From the IMG/VR virus record IMGVR_UViG_3300032282_003254, positions 1-21,289 of that record: a stretch of DNA of 21,289 bases. The stretch is one strand, 5' to 3'. The stretch comes from a virus. The notes beneath the pieces were generated by a model. It was given only the letters and a program-made list of their open reading frames with translations. It did no database searches and was not told the DNA's origin. The position numbers and the translations under genes were made by a program. Below, piece by piece: positions 7,835-13,645 of the stretch (within the stretch, counting starts at the first letter, position 1; every line of letters begins with the position of its first letter).

Positions 7835-9520
7835 TCAGATCGGATACAATGGCGCTGGCGCCTTGCCGACGTGGCGGCGCCCGGCGTCGATCTCAGCCAT
7901 ACGCTCCGGCGCCCGGACGAGCAAGCCGGTCTCGCGCAGGTGGCGCAGCGCCTGACTGACGGTGTCCACCAGATCGTCGTTTTTCCCCTTGGGGAAGATC
8001 TCGCACTGGCGGATGACCATGTCTGCCCAGTGCCGGTCGGGGGCGAAGATCATGCCCTCGGAGAACAGGTGCTGGATCGAGTAGACCCTCGCCAGCTTGT
8101 CGAGCGATCCGGGGTTGATGATCTGGACGGCCCAATCCTCGCCCCCGTGCAGGCGCCGGATCTCCTGCGCCACGCTCAGGCCCGACGCCTTGCCCTCGAC
8201 CAAGAGCTTGTCCACCTTCATCTTTCGGCAGGAGGCGGCCACCTTCTCGACCAGCGCCGAGAGTTCAAGCTTCTCCTGCCACGCGCCCATCAGCATCACG
8301 CGCGGGACGCTCTCGGGGTTGTATTCGAGCAGATCGCGGATGCGGATGCCCTCGTCGAAGCGGGCGGCCTCGTCCGAATTGACCTTGAAGCGCCCACGGG
8401 CGTTGACGAAGTTCTCCGCCCGCATGGTCGAGTAATCGCTGGAGAAGACGCCAAACACCGTGAGGGCCGAGAAGTCATTCTCCTGCTTGGTCGTATATGC
8501 TGTGTCCAAGCTGGCGATGACGTAGTCGAAGGGCGGGTAGCCGTCCTCCATCCACGGTTCCCACCATGCGGCCTTGATGACCTCGCCGCCTCGGGGCGCC
8601 GGTTCCTGCTGGTGCTGCCCGGCGGTCGCATACGGCCCCATCGACCGCTCATCGCGGTCCACGACCTCAATGGGGAAGCGGGCGGGGAAGAGCAGCTCGC
8701 CCGCCTCCTGCCGAGGGTCTTCGATGCCGAGCAGGGTGGGCCGAGCCCGGACGGGGTCGAAGCGCATGGGCAGCATCACATGGTCGTAGCCGAGCTGCTT
8801 GTCGAGTATTGCGCCGCTTACGTCACCCTCATGGAGCCTCTGCATGATGACCACTATGGCGCTCTCGATGGGACTGGTCAGGCGGGTCGGGATGGCCTCA
8901 AGGAAGGTGTTGACCTCGGTCTCGCGCATGGCCTCAGACGCGGCGCTGTCCACGCTATGAGGGTCATCTATGATAACACGGTCCCCTCTTATGCCTGTTA
9001 AGCTTGTGATGGCGGTCGCGATCCTGAAGCCGCTCGCGCTGTTCACAAAGTTCAGCTTCTCGTTCTGATCGCGCGCCAGCTTGACCCGGTCGCCCCATCT
9101 CTCCTGATACCAGTCGGAGGTGATGAGCTGGCGCATGCGGCGGCTGTCACGCGCCGAGAGGTTCTCAATCTTGTGGGCGGCGCAGACGTAGCGCAGATGC
9201 GGCATGTTGCGCGGCCCCCACTCCCACGAGGGCCAAAAGACGTTAGTAATCAGGGACTTAGCCGTTCCGGGCGGGATATTTATGAGCAACCGATTGTATA
9301 ACGTCCCATCCTCCAGCTCGACGCCATCGGTTATCGCCATGAGATGGGCAGCGATCAGATCCACATGCCAACCATGAACGTAGGGAGCCGCAGGCTCAAT
9401 GGTGTGCCACGCCTGTTTGATGAACTCGACAAGATCCTCTTCCGCCTCCGCCTTGGCGATCTCCCAGAGCTGGCGATCCACGTCGATCTTCTGGCCATCG
9501 AACTCAATGAAGCGGCCCAT
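7835..9520 (-). CDS. terL: Terminase large subunit
   Basis: A 561-residue DNA-packaging ATPase and nuclease. The ATPase half shows a Walker A-like NIPPGTAKS (about 81-89), where Ala replaces the usual Gly before Lys, and Walker B RVIIDDPHS (about 181-189). The typical terminase segment VVIMQRLHEGDVSG follows. The nuclease half begins at IASLDTAYTTKQENDFSAL with a first catalytic Asp candidate; LLVEGKASG and NDDLVDTVSQALRHL supply further acidic residues. Length and motif order are normal, so it looks intact. Its ATG shares one base with the stop of the preceding 74-aa gene. It would bind the portal encoded downstream and the small terminase encoded upstream. Confidence 0.95.
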   Translation of the reverse strand: MGRFIEFDGQKIDVDRQLWEIAKAEAEEDLVEFIKQAWHTIEPAAPYVHGWHVDLIAAHLMAITDGVELEDGTLYNRLLINIPPGTAKSLITNVFWPSWEWGPRNMPHLRYVCAAHKIENLSARDSRRMRQLITSDWYQERWGDRVKLARDQNEKLNFVNSASGFRIATAITSLTGIRGDRVIIDDPHSVDSAASEAMRETEVNTFLEAIPTRLTSPIESAIVVIMQRLHEGDVSGAILDKQLGYDHVMLPMRFDPVRARPTLLGIEDPRQEAGELLFPARFPIEVVDRDERSMGPYATAGQHQQEPAPRGGEVIKAAWWEPWMEDGYPPFDYVIASLDTAYTTKQENDFSALTVFGVFSSDYSTMRAENFVNARGRFKVNSDEAARFDEGIRIRDLLEYNPESVPRVMLMGAWQEKLELSALVEKVAASCRKMKVDKLLVEGKASGLSVAQEIRRLHGGEDWAVQIINPGSLDKLARVYSIQHLFSEGMIFAPDRHWADMVIRQCEIFPKGKNDDLVDTVSQALRHLRETGLLVRAPERMAEIDAGRRHVGKAPAPLYPI

Positions 9521-9744
9521 CAGTAATCCGATCCAACTTGATCCACGAGGTAGTGATCCCCCGTTTCGGGGTCCACCAGCTCGTACAATAGCATGGCCTT
9601 CTCGTGCGTGAACATGGCGCTGTAGATCAGGTCGCCATCGGGCGCCTCATAGCAATAGCCGTCTCGGCTGTCCTTCTCCCGGCGCCGGAGCCAGCCAAAT
9701 GTATGATGGAAGCCGCAGCGGACGATCATGGGCTGGTCGGTCAT
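9520..9744 (-). CDS. 74-aa hypothetical protein before terL
   Basis: I chose the ATG at 9744. It forms an ATGA overlap with the stop of the 63-aa gene and has GGGGAGAAAG just upstream; the frame is open for 21 more codons upstream, but that extension is in conflict with the neighbour. The product contains CGFHHTFGWLRRREKDSRDG, then a beta-like YCYEAPDGDLIYSAMFTHEKA and a C-terminal TGDHYLVDQVGSDY. No family is recognised. It ends in a one-base overlap with terL, so it is likely co-translated with the packaging enzymes. Confidence 0.7.
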   Translation of the reverse strand: MTDQPMIVRCGFHHTFGWLRRREKDSRDGYCYEAPDGDLIYSAMFTHEKAMLLYELVDPETGDHYLVDQVGSDY

Positions 9745-9932
9745 AGCTTTCTCCCCATCGTGACGTTGGCCTGAGCGCGGATGTCTTGGTTGCGCCACGA
9801 CCAGCACTCGCCGTCGTCTTGGAACACGACCCAGACCAGATCATGCTCGGCGCCGTAGTCGATCAGGACGTGGGCGAGGCCGGGGCCACGGGGTGTCTGG
9901 ACGGGCAGGGGTGGGTCGAGGCGCAGCATCAT
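9741..9932 (-). CDS. 63-aa hypothetical protein between terS and terL
   Basis: Both ends show ATGA overlaps, with the small terminase upstream and the 74-aa gene downstream, which supports it as a real gene despite its size. It has the look of a small beta-rich domain (HVLIDYGAEHDLVWVVFQDDGECWSW). This pattern, a surface rich in Trp and acidic residues, recurs in small phage proteins of unknown role. No function is proposed. Confidence 0.65.
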   Translation of the reverse strand: MMLRLDPPLPVQTPRGPGLAHVLIDYGAEHDLVWVVFQDDGECWSWRNQDIRAQANVTMGRKL

Positions 9933-10453
9933 CCCTGCCCCTCGTTCGGGTCATGCTCGATGGTCTTGGCGGCCAGCAAGGCCTGCTTGAACGCATCGCG
10001 CGCGGCGGCGTCGAGCTGGCGCACGTCGATGGTCGTGTGCTGGACGTGCACCGTGGCGCCGCCGGTGATCTCGGTGTTGACGCGCGGCCCGAGGGTGCGC
10101 GGCGCCATCTTCTCCGCCCGCCACTGCGCAACGCTGATCTTGAGGCGCTGCGAGTTGACGTTCAGCTCCGTCGTCGCGTCCGCCATCGCCTCCAGCTTGT
10201 CGAGCAGGAAGTCCGCCAGCGCCTCGCGTGCGCGCGCGCACCGTGCATCGAAATCGGGGCGAGACGCCCTCCACCGATACAACGCAGCCCTCGACGGCAT
10301 CAGCGGATCGGAACAGATCTGCGAAAAGTTTTCACCATTGATCATCCGGTCGCAGATGATGTCGGCGATCTCATCCGAGTACGTTGAGGGGCGACCCACC
10401 GGGCGCGCAGACGCACTCGGTGGCTTGTTAGCAGGGACTGGTTTCTTGACCAT
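9929..10453 (-). CDS. terS: Terminase small subunit
   Basis: The 174-residue product has a basic N-terminus followed by a helix-turn-helix region (about 28-75: DEIADIICDRMINGENFSQI, then PSRAALYRWRASRPDFDARC). This matches the terminase small-subunit-like family, which recognises the phage packaging site. A helical segment (AREALADFLLDKLEAMADAT) would mediate oligomerisation. The C-terminal part (TIDVRQLDAAARDAFKQALLA) is the type that contacts the large subunit. It lies upstream of terL with only two small coupled genes between. Start and stop overlap neighbours by 1 and 4 bases. Confidence 0.85.
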   Translation of the reverse strand: MVKKPVPANKPPSASARPVGRPSTYSDEIADIICDRMINGENFSQICSDPLMPSRAALYRWRASRPDFDARCARAREALADFLLDKLEAMADATTELNVNSQRLKISVAQWRAEKMAPRTLGPRVNTEITGGATVHVQHTTIDVRQLDAAARDAFKQALLAAKTIEHDPNEGQG

Positions 10454-10647
10454 CAGTATTCACCAAAAAGGTCAGGTTCGTCAGGATCTTGCGGGTCGCT
10501 CTCAAGCGCAACCATTTCGTCATAGACCAGCCCCTTGATGAGCTGGCTATAACGGAACTGACTGGCTTCGTCGCTTGGATCTGGATGCGGGATCAAGAAC
10601 GGCGACGGGAAGTTGAGCGTTGAGAATGAGATTTGGATGACCCTCAA
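10453..10647 (-). CDS. 64-aa hypothetical protein with TTG start, before terS
   Basis: TTG at 10647 overlaps the stop of the GapR-like gene (TTGA), with GGAGG 7 bases upstream, so the non-ATG start is well supported. The product is 64 residues: a hydrophobic N-terminal stretch (VIQISFSTLNFPSPFLIP), a helix (FRYSQLIKGLVYDEMVALES) and an acidic tail ending DPDEPDLFGEY. No family is recognised. The stop shares one base with the terS start. Confidence 0.6.
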   Translation of the reverse strand: MRVIQISFSTLNFPSPFLIPHPDPSDEASQFRYSQLIKGLVYDEMVALESDPQDPDEPDLFGEY

Positions 10648-10922
10648 AACTCGGCCTCCGCAGTCGCGGCATAGGCGCCGAGAGGGGTCTTATCGAAGTT
10701 CTCGACCGCGCTCATGTAGAGATCGAAGATCTCCTGCGCCTGAGCGCGCTCGTGCTGGGGCTTCTTGCGCTCCGCGATGACCTTCTTGAGGATCTTCACG
10801 TCGAAGCCGTTGCCCTTCGCTTCCTTGTAAATCTCTGAGATGTCGAGAGAAATCGCTGTTTTCTCGTCTTCCATCTTCTCGATGCGCTGGACGATGGTGG
10901 CGATCTGATTGTTCACGGTCAT
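10644..10922 (-). CDS. GapR-like / DUF2312 nucleoid-associated protein
   Basis: The 92-residue product begins at ATG 10922 behind a strong AGGAGGGG site; a longer open frame upstream runs into the intergenic promoter region and is rejected. Residues show the DUF2312/GapR signature: RIEKMEDEKTAISLDISEIY, KEAKGNGFDVKILKKVI and ERKKPQHERAQAQEIFDLYM. In Caulobacter, GapR binds overtwisted AT-rich DNA ahead of replication and transcription and stimulates topoisomerases. The C-terminal 20 residues (TPLGAYAATAEAEF) are extra to the core. As first gene of the leftward block it would be expressed just before the packaging genes. The family call is firm; the phage role is inference. Confidence 0.88.
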   Translation of the reverse strand: MTVNNQIATIVQRIEKMEDEKTAISLDISEIYKEAKGNGFDVKILKKVIAERKKPQHERAQAQEIFDLYMSAVENFDKTPLGAYAATAEAEF

Positions 10923-10953
10923 GCTTACCCCTCCTGATATCAACAAGGCGCGT

Positions 10954-10982
10954 AGTGTCTCGCAATTCGCTGGTCCGGTCAA
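10954..10982 (-). promoter_or_regulatory. Candidate leftward promoter of the packaging block
   Basis: On the minus strand TTGACC (977-982 of the 10-kb numbering, i.e. 10977-10982) is followed after 17 bases by GACACT (10954-10959), about 30 bases upstream of the GapR-like start. The -10 element is weak. It diverges from the first rightward module at 11036-11110. Confidence 0.4.
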
Positions 10983-11035
10983 TGCGCGGGATTTCTGGGC
11001 ATTCCGAAGCCCACCGAAATTATTTTTGAAAAAAG

Positions 11036-11110
11036 TTATCCACAGGGGTAAAACGCTATAGACAGGCGAAATTTCTTCGCTTATAAGTTTAATCACGGTC
11101 GCTGATGACC
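11036..11110 (+). promoter_or_regulatory. Regulatory module copy 1 (DnaA-type box, operator, promoter)
   Basis: TTATCCACA at 11036-11044 matches the DnaA-box consensus. A promoter follows: TAGACA 11059-11064, 17-base spacer, TATAAG 11082-11087. The spacer contains the palindrome GCGAA-ATTTC-TTCGC (11066-11080). The leader 11091-11110 is identical over 20 bases to copy 2 and contains GGTC-N6-GACC. Unlike copies 2 and 3, it lacks the upstream 9-bp-arm hairpin. It drives the 11137-11454 gene rightward. Confidence 0.7.
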
Positions 11111-11136
11111 TAATTGATTTGCAGATGGAGACGAAC

Positions 11137-11454
11137 ATGACCAACGCTTTCGCCAACATGATCAGCTACTCTGATGTCACCCCCTTCGAGGTCGTGCGCC
11201 ACGTCAGCGGCAAGACCGCCGACATCCGCGAGATGGACGCTGTGCGCTCGAACCCCGAGAACAAGCTGGGCTTCGCCCCCGGCGGCTTCCTTGGCCACTG
11301 CGCCGATCAGGGCGCCCAGCAGTGGACCATCACTTCGAACCCCGAGAACCGGGTCGTGCGCATCCGCCTCGGCAAGCGCGGCTGGGTCGATAAGTGGGGC
11401 AACCGTTACGACATGTGCGGCAAGCCCCACCGCTTTTACGACTACAACTTCTGA
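11137..11454 (+). CDS. Rightward cassette gene 1, 105-aa hypothetical protein
   Basis: The ATG at 11137 follows GATGGAGACGAAC, giving GGAG at a good distance; two earlier in-frame ATGs lie before or within the ribosome site and are unlikely. The product contains FEVVRHVSGKTADIREMDAV, a repeated SNPEN motif (twice, about 40 residues apart) and a C-terminal RKW-like basic segment (IRLGKRGWVDKWGNRYDMCG). It looks like a small beta-rich soluble protein. No function is recognised. As the first gene after promoter module 1 it should be among the first rightward products. Confidence 0.75.
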   Translation: MTNAFANMISYSDVTPFEVVRHVSGKTADIREMDAVRSNPENKLGFAPGGFLGHCADQGAQQWTITSNPENRVVRIRLGKRGWVDKWGNRYDMCGKPHRFYDYNF

Positions 11455-11458
11455 TCTG

Positions 11459-11481
11459 AGAGGGGGGAAATACCCCCCTCT
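11459..11481 (+). terminator. Hairpin between cassette genes 1 and 2
   Basis: Arms AGAGGGGGG and CCCCCCTCT (9 bp) enclose a 5-base loop, followed by ATTTCCCC, so the T-tract is weak. It could be a partial terminator or an mRNA-stabilising structure directly downstream of the gene 1 stop. Confidence 0.55.
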
Positions 11482-11508
11482 ATTTCCCCTGACCTGATGG
11501 AGATTGAT

Positions 11509-11772
11509 ATGCTCAAGCAGATGAAGACCAAAGACACCGGCCTCCTCGGCATCATGCAGACCGCCGCTTTTTCGACCGGCTTCAAAGAGGCGCAGGCTGG
11601 CAAGCCGATCCGTTATGACGCCTATGAGCACGACGCTAATGGCCAGTGGAACTATGAGCGCGGGCGTCTGCTCGGCCTGATCTTCACCGGCCCCCTGAAG
11701 GTCGGCAGGGCGATCAATCGTGGCGCAGCCATCCAGTTCGCAATGGCGTTTCAACAGAAGATCATCCTGTAA
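11509..11772 (+). CDS. Rightward cassette gene 2, 87-aa hypothetical protein
   Basis: Start is the ATG at 11509, the second ATG of the shared leader GATGGAGATTGATATG; the first ATG overlaps the ribosome site. The product has a helical, mildly basic composition: TAAFSTGFKEAQAGKPIRYD, then WNYERGRLLGLIFTG and RAINRGAAIQFAMAFQ. The spacing of Gly, Trp and Arg (F-x2-GF...W-x2-GR) resembles small ribosome- or nucleic-acid-associated phage proteins, but this is only an impression. The stop is directly followed by regulatory module 2. Confidence 0.72.
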   Translation: MLKQMKTKDTGLLGIMQTAAFSTGFKEAQAGKPIRYDAYEHDANGQWNYERGRLLGLIFTGPLKVGRAINRGAAIQFAMAFQQKIIL

Positions 11773-11778
11773 AAAAAG

Positions 11779-11864
11779 TTATCCACAGGGTGCGAAAATG
11801 CTTCGCACCCCCTTTACAGGCGAAATTTCTTCGTGCTAAGGTTCAATCACGGTCGCTGATGACC
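11779..11864 (+). promoter_or_regulatory. Regulatory module copy 2
   Basis: TTATCCACA at 11779-11787 abuts a perfect 9-bp-arm inverted repeat (GGGTGCGAA / TTCGCACCC, 11788-11810, 5-base loop). The promoter is TTTACA 11813-11818 and TAAGGT 11837-11842 (18-base spacer). The spacer holds GCGAA-N5-TTCGT at 11820-11834, one base off the palindrome of the other copies. The leader 11845-11864 equals that of copy 1. The inverted repeat may also end transcription from gene 2, but no T-run follows. Confidence 0.7.
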
Positions 11865-11883
11865 GCAGCCTCTGGAGCCCGCC

Positions 11884-12162
11884 ATGTGCATCGCCCCCTA
11901 CTACAACACCCCCGACATGACCCAGCCCCGTCTGCTTGGCCAGTTCGACACCGTGTTCGGCGCCCACTTCGAGTTCAGCAATCGCCCCGAGGAGGACCGT
12001 GGCGGCATCTGGCCCGGCTATCCCCATCGCATCTTCACGGTCGATGGCGACCGCGCCGCTCTGGTCCTCAAGACCGTCGCCTACGTCATCATCGACGAGA
12101 ACGAGGACGGCTCGCCGGTCTTCGAGAAGTGGGAAATCAAACGCCACCGCGCCTACGCCTGA
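11884..12162 (+). CDS. Rightward cassette gene 3, 92-aa hypothetical protein
   Basis: The ATG at 11884 follows TGGAG with a 6-base spacer (CCCGCC). The product starts MCIAPYYNTPD and has a compact look: FDTVFGAHFEFSNRPEEDRG, then HRIFTVDGDRAALVLKTVAY and a C-terminal FEKWEIKRHRAYA. Alternating hydrophobic residues suggest a small beta-sheet fold. No family is recognised. It is the first gene after module 2. Confidence 0.72.
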   Translation: MCIAPYYNTPDMTQPRLLGQFDTVFGAHFEFSNRPEEDRGGIWPGYPHRIFTVDGDRAALVLKTVAYVIIDENEDGSPVFEKWEIKRHRAYA

Positions 12163-12166
12163 AAAC

Positions 12167-12182
12167 GGGGGCTTCGGCCCCC
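12167..12182 (+). terminator. GGGGGC-TTCG-GCCCCC hairpin after cassette gene 3
   Basis: A 6-bp GC stem with a stable TTCG tetraloop, four bases after the gene 3 stop. It is followed by TCCCACC rather than a T-run, so it may slow polymerase or protect the mRNA end more than stop transcription. Confidence 0.5.
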
Positions 12183-12210
12183 TCCCACCCTAACCCTGAT
12201 GGAGATTGAC

Positions 12211-12489
12211 ATGGACTTCCGTTTTTACACCCTCGGCGAAAACACCCCCTCCCTCCACTTCTCCGCCACCGGCGTAGATCTGTATGACCAGATGTGCGAG
12301 GCCATCGTCGATCACGTCCTTGGCGCCGACCCCTACTCGGAGGTTGCGGCCCGCGACCTCATGGAGATCGTCGCGATGCAGACGCCTGACGAGGCCGAGT
12401 ATATCGAGGCCGTCTACATTCAAGGTCATCTGGTCGGCTCAATGGACGCCCCCTTCGCGCTGGACCCCAGCGAGTATGTGAAAATCTAA
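12211..12489 (+). CDS. Rightward cassette gene 4, 92-aa acidic hypothetical protein
   Basis: Start is the ATG at 12211 in the shared leader GATGGAGATTGACATG. The 92-residue product is acidic: MDFRFYTLGENTPSLHFSA, then LYDQMCEAIVDHVLGADPYS, AARDLMEIVAMQTPDEAEYI and DAPFALDPSEYVKI. Acidic small proteins of this size in phage early regions often mimic DNA or bind host factors, but nothing here identifies a target. The stop TAA lies inside the sequence leading into module 3. Confidence 0.72.
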   Translation: MDFRFYTLGENTPSLHFSATGVDLYDQMCEAIVDHVLGADPYSEVAARDLMEIVAMQTPDEAEYIEAVYIQGHLVGSMDAPFALDPSEYVKI

Positions 12490-12490
12490 G

Positions 12491-12577
12491 TTATCCACAG
12501 GGTGCGAAAATGCTTCGCACCCTGTTGACAGGCGAAAATAGTTCGCGTAAATTCAAACCACGGTCGAGATAGAGACC
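12491..12577 (+). promoter_or_regulatory. Regulatory module copy 3
   Basis: TTATCCACA at 12491-12499 begins one base after the gene 4 stop. The same 9-bp-arm inverted repeat as in copy 2 lies at 12500-12522. The promoter is the best of the three: TTGACA 12525-12530, 17-base spacer, TAAATT 12548-12553. The spacer carries GCGAA-AATAG-TTCGC (12532-12546). The leader is shared but diverged (CACGGTCGAGATAGAGACC). Confidence 0.72.
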
Positions 12578-12597
12578 GCAACTTGATGGAGATTGAT

Positions 12598-12897
12598 ATG
12601 ACCGCTTCCAACACCGTCGCCGCCGTCGAAGTCTACCTCGCCGCCAAGGCGCAGTCTGACGCCGCCGAGACCGTTCTCAAGGCCGCCAAGGCCGATGTCG
12701 TCGCCATCGTGGGTGGCTACGGCTTCCTCGAAGGCGAGACCGCCGATCTCGACGTTGCCGTCCAGTCCCGCTCCTCAATCAGCGAGAAGCTCCTGCTTCA
12801 GTTCCTGACGCAGGCACAGATCGACGCCTGCAAGACCGAAGGCGCCGCCTACGCTGTCGTCCGCGTCAAGGCCAAGAAGGTCAAGAAGGCGGCCTAA
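12598..12897 (+). CDS. Rightward cassette gene 5, 99-aa Ala/Lys-rich helical protein
   Basis: Start is the ATG at 12598 in the shared leader; upstream in-frame ATGs lie within the ribosome site. The N-terminal half is a long Ala-rich helix (VEVYLAAKAQSDAAETVLKA). A middle GGYGFLEGETADLDVAVQSR segment follows, and the C-terminus is basic (VRVKAKKVKKAA). The arrangement, a helical N-terminus followed by a short beta region and a Lys-rich tail, suggests nucleic-acid or protein binding. No function is assigned. It is the first gene after module 3, which has the strongest promoter. Confidence 0.75.
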   Translation: MTASNTVAAVEVYLAAKAQSDAAETVLKAAKADVVAIVGGYGFLEGETADLDVAVQSRSSISEKLLLQFLTQAQIDACKTEGAAYAVVRVKAKKVKKAA

Positions 12898-12904
12898 TTC
12901 CTCC

Positions 12905-12928
12905 GGGTAGGAGCATCGGCTCCTACCC
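12905..12928 (+). terminator. 10-bp hairpin between cassette genes 5 and 6
   Basis: Arms GGGTAGGAGC and GCTCCTACCC close a 4-base ATCG loop eight bases after the gene 5 stop. No T-run follows (ACCTACCCC), so full termination is doubtful. Confidence 0.55.
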
Positions 12929-12952
12929 ACCTACCCCTGAAGGAGAATTGAT

Positions 12953-13162
12953 ATGTATTACGTCGTCCCCAAAGACCGCTCCGTCCTCAAGAGCCTCAAG
13001 ACCTTCGAGACCCTTTACGAAGCCCGCCGCTTCGCGGAAGACACCAAGCTGGTGACTAGCGAAAACTATGACGTGATCCGCATGGACCGCGTCTGGACCA
13101 CCCAGACCCTCGACGAGGCCCACCTCGCCTCGCTCGACATCCCCCACATGGCCCGCGATTAA
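12953..13162 (+). CDS. Rightward cassette gene 6, 69-aa hypothetical protein
   Basis: The ATG at 12953 follows AAGGAGAATTGAT, an ideal ribosome site and a variant of the shared leader. The product contains FETLYEARRFAEDTKLVTSE and YDVIRMDRVWTTQTLDEAHL, an alpha/beta pattern typical of small phage proteins. No family is recognised. Confidence 0.7.
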   Translation: MYYVVPKDRSVLKSLKTFETLYEARRFAEDTKLVTSENYDVIRMDRVWTTQTLDEAHLASLDIPHMARD

Positions 13163-13170
13163 TATCCCTC

Positions 13171-13192
13171 GGGGAGGGCTCAGGCTCTCCCC
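13171..13192 (+). terminator. Hairpin between cassette genes 6 and 7
   Basis: Arms GGGGAGGGC and GCTCTCCCC pair over 9 positions, one a G-T pair, around a TCAG loop. It sits nine bases after the gene 6 stop; no T-tract follows. Confidence 0.5.
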
Positions 13193-13215
13193 AGTCCCTT
13201 CCGATGGAGATTGAT

Positions 13216-13419
13216 ATGGCCCACCCCGTCCACACCTCGCTCAACAGGGACGGCACCTTTTCCGTCTACTACTTCGACCGCCTGATCGGATACATCGCCA
13301 AGGGCTCCATGAAGGCCAAGGGCAAGCCAATCTGGCGGGCGCTGTCAGTACACGGCGACTTGCGCCACGCCCACTCACAGGCCTCCGCAAGGGCCGCGCT
13401 ACTGGAGATGCACCATTGA
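13216..13419 (+). CDS. Rightward cassette gene 7, 67-aa hypothetical protein
   Basis: Start is the ATG at 13216 in the shared leader GATGGAGATTGATATG. The product has a short beta-like opening (HTSLNRDGTFSVYYFDRLIG) and a basic, His-rich second half (RHAHSQASARAALLEMHH). No family is recognised. The stop overlaps the TTG start of the helix-turn-helix gene as TTGA, so the two are probably co-translated. Confidence 0.68.
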   Translation: MAHPVHTSLNRDGTFSVYYFDRLIGYIAKGSMKAKGKPIWRALSVHGDLRHAHSQASARAALLEMHH

Positions 13420-13634
13420 CCCCCGACAGGCTCAAAGAAACAATGACCAAGCTCGACTTCACGTCCGCAGACGTTGCCACCGTCACCGGCGTAACGCGCC
13501 GCACTGTCCAGCTCTGGATGGCCGGGGCTCCCATCCCCCTGTCCGCATGGATTTTGCTGGAGGGCATCCTTGAGGGCCTGCTCCCAATGGAGTGGGTCGA
13601 GGACAAGATCGTCCTCGCATTGCGAATTAACTGA
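13416..13634 (+). CDS. Small helix-turn-helix DNA-binding protein
   Basis: TTG at 13416 overlaps the previous stop and follows GGAG by 8 bases; an ATG at 13443 would give a protein nine residues shorter with a weaker ribosome site. From TTG the product is 72 residues. SADVATVTGVTRRTVQLWMA is a clear helix-turn-helix: two helices with a VTGVT turn and a recognition helix RRTVQLW. The remainder (PLSAWILLEGILEGL) resembles the helical dimer part of Cro/YdaS-type regulators. It is the only obvious DNA-binding regulator in the rightward cassette and so the leading candidate, by position, to bind the palindromes of the promoter modules. That link is inference. Confidence 0.75.
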   Translation: MTPDRLKETMTKLDFTSADVATVTGVTRRTVQLWMAGAPIPLSAWILLEGILEGLLPMEWVEDKIVLALRIN

Positions 13635-13645
13635 GGAGAATGAAA

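Noticed and set aside
7802-9001. Long rightward open frame (399 codons) across the terminase gene
   Set aside because: It is antisense to a clear large terminase. Long antisense frames are expected in high-GC coding DNA, and it has no recognisable domain.
10991-11030. Terminator-like hairpin followed by TATTTTTG left of module 1
   Set aside because: The stem is interrupted (GGGC/GCCC plus ATTTC/GAAAT) and no gene on the plus strand lies upstream, so I could not support a role.
11059-12553. SOS (LexA) boxes in the module promoters
   Set aside because: The alphaproteobacterial pattern of two GTTC/GAAC half-sites seven bases apart is not present; the half-sites here are GCGAA/TTCGC.
11497-13216. 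Proteins beginning MEID at four rightward genes
   Set aside because: The first ATG overlaps the GGAG ribosome site; the shared leader makes the second ATG the likely start in each case.
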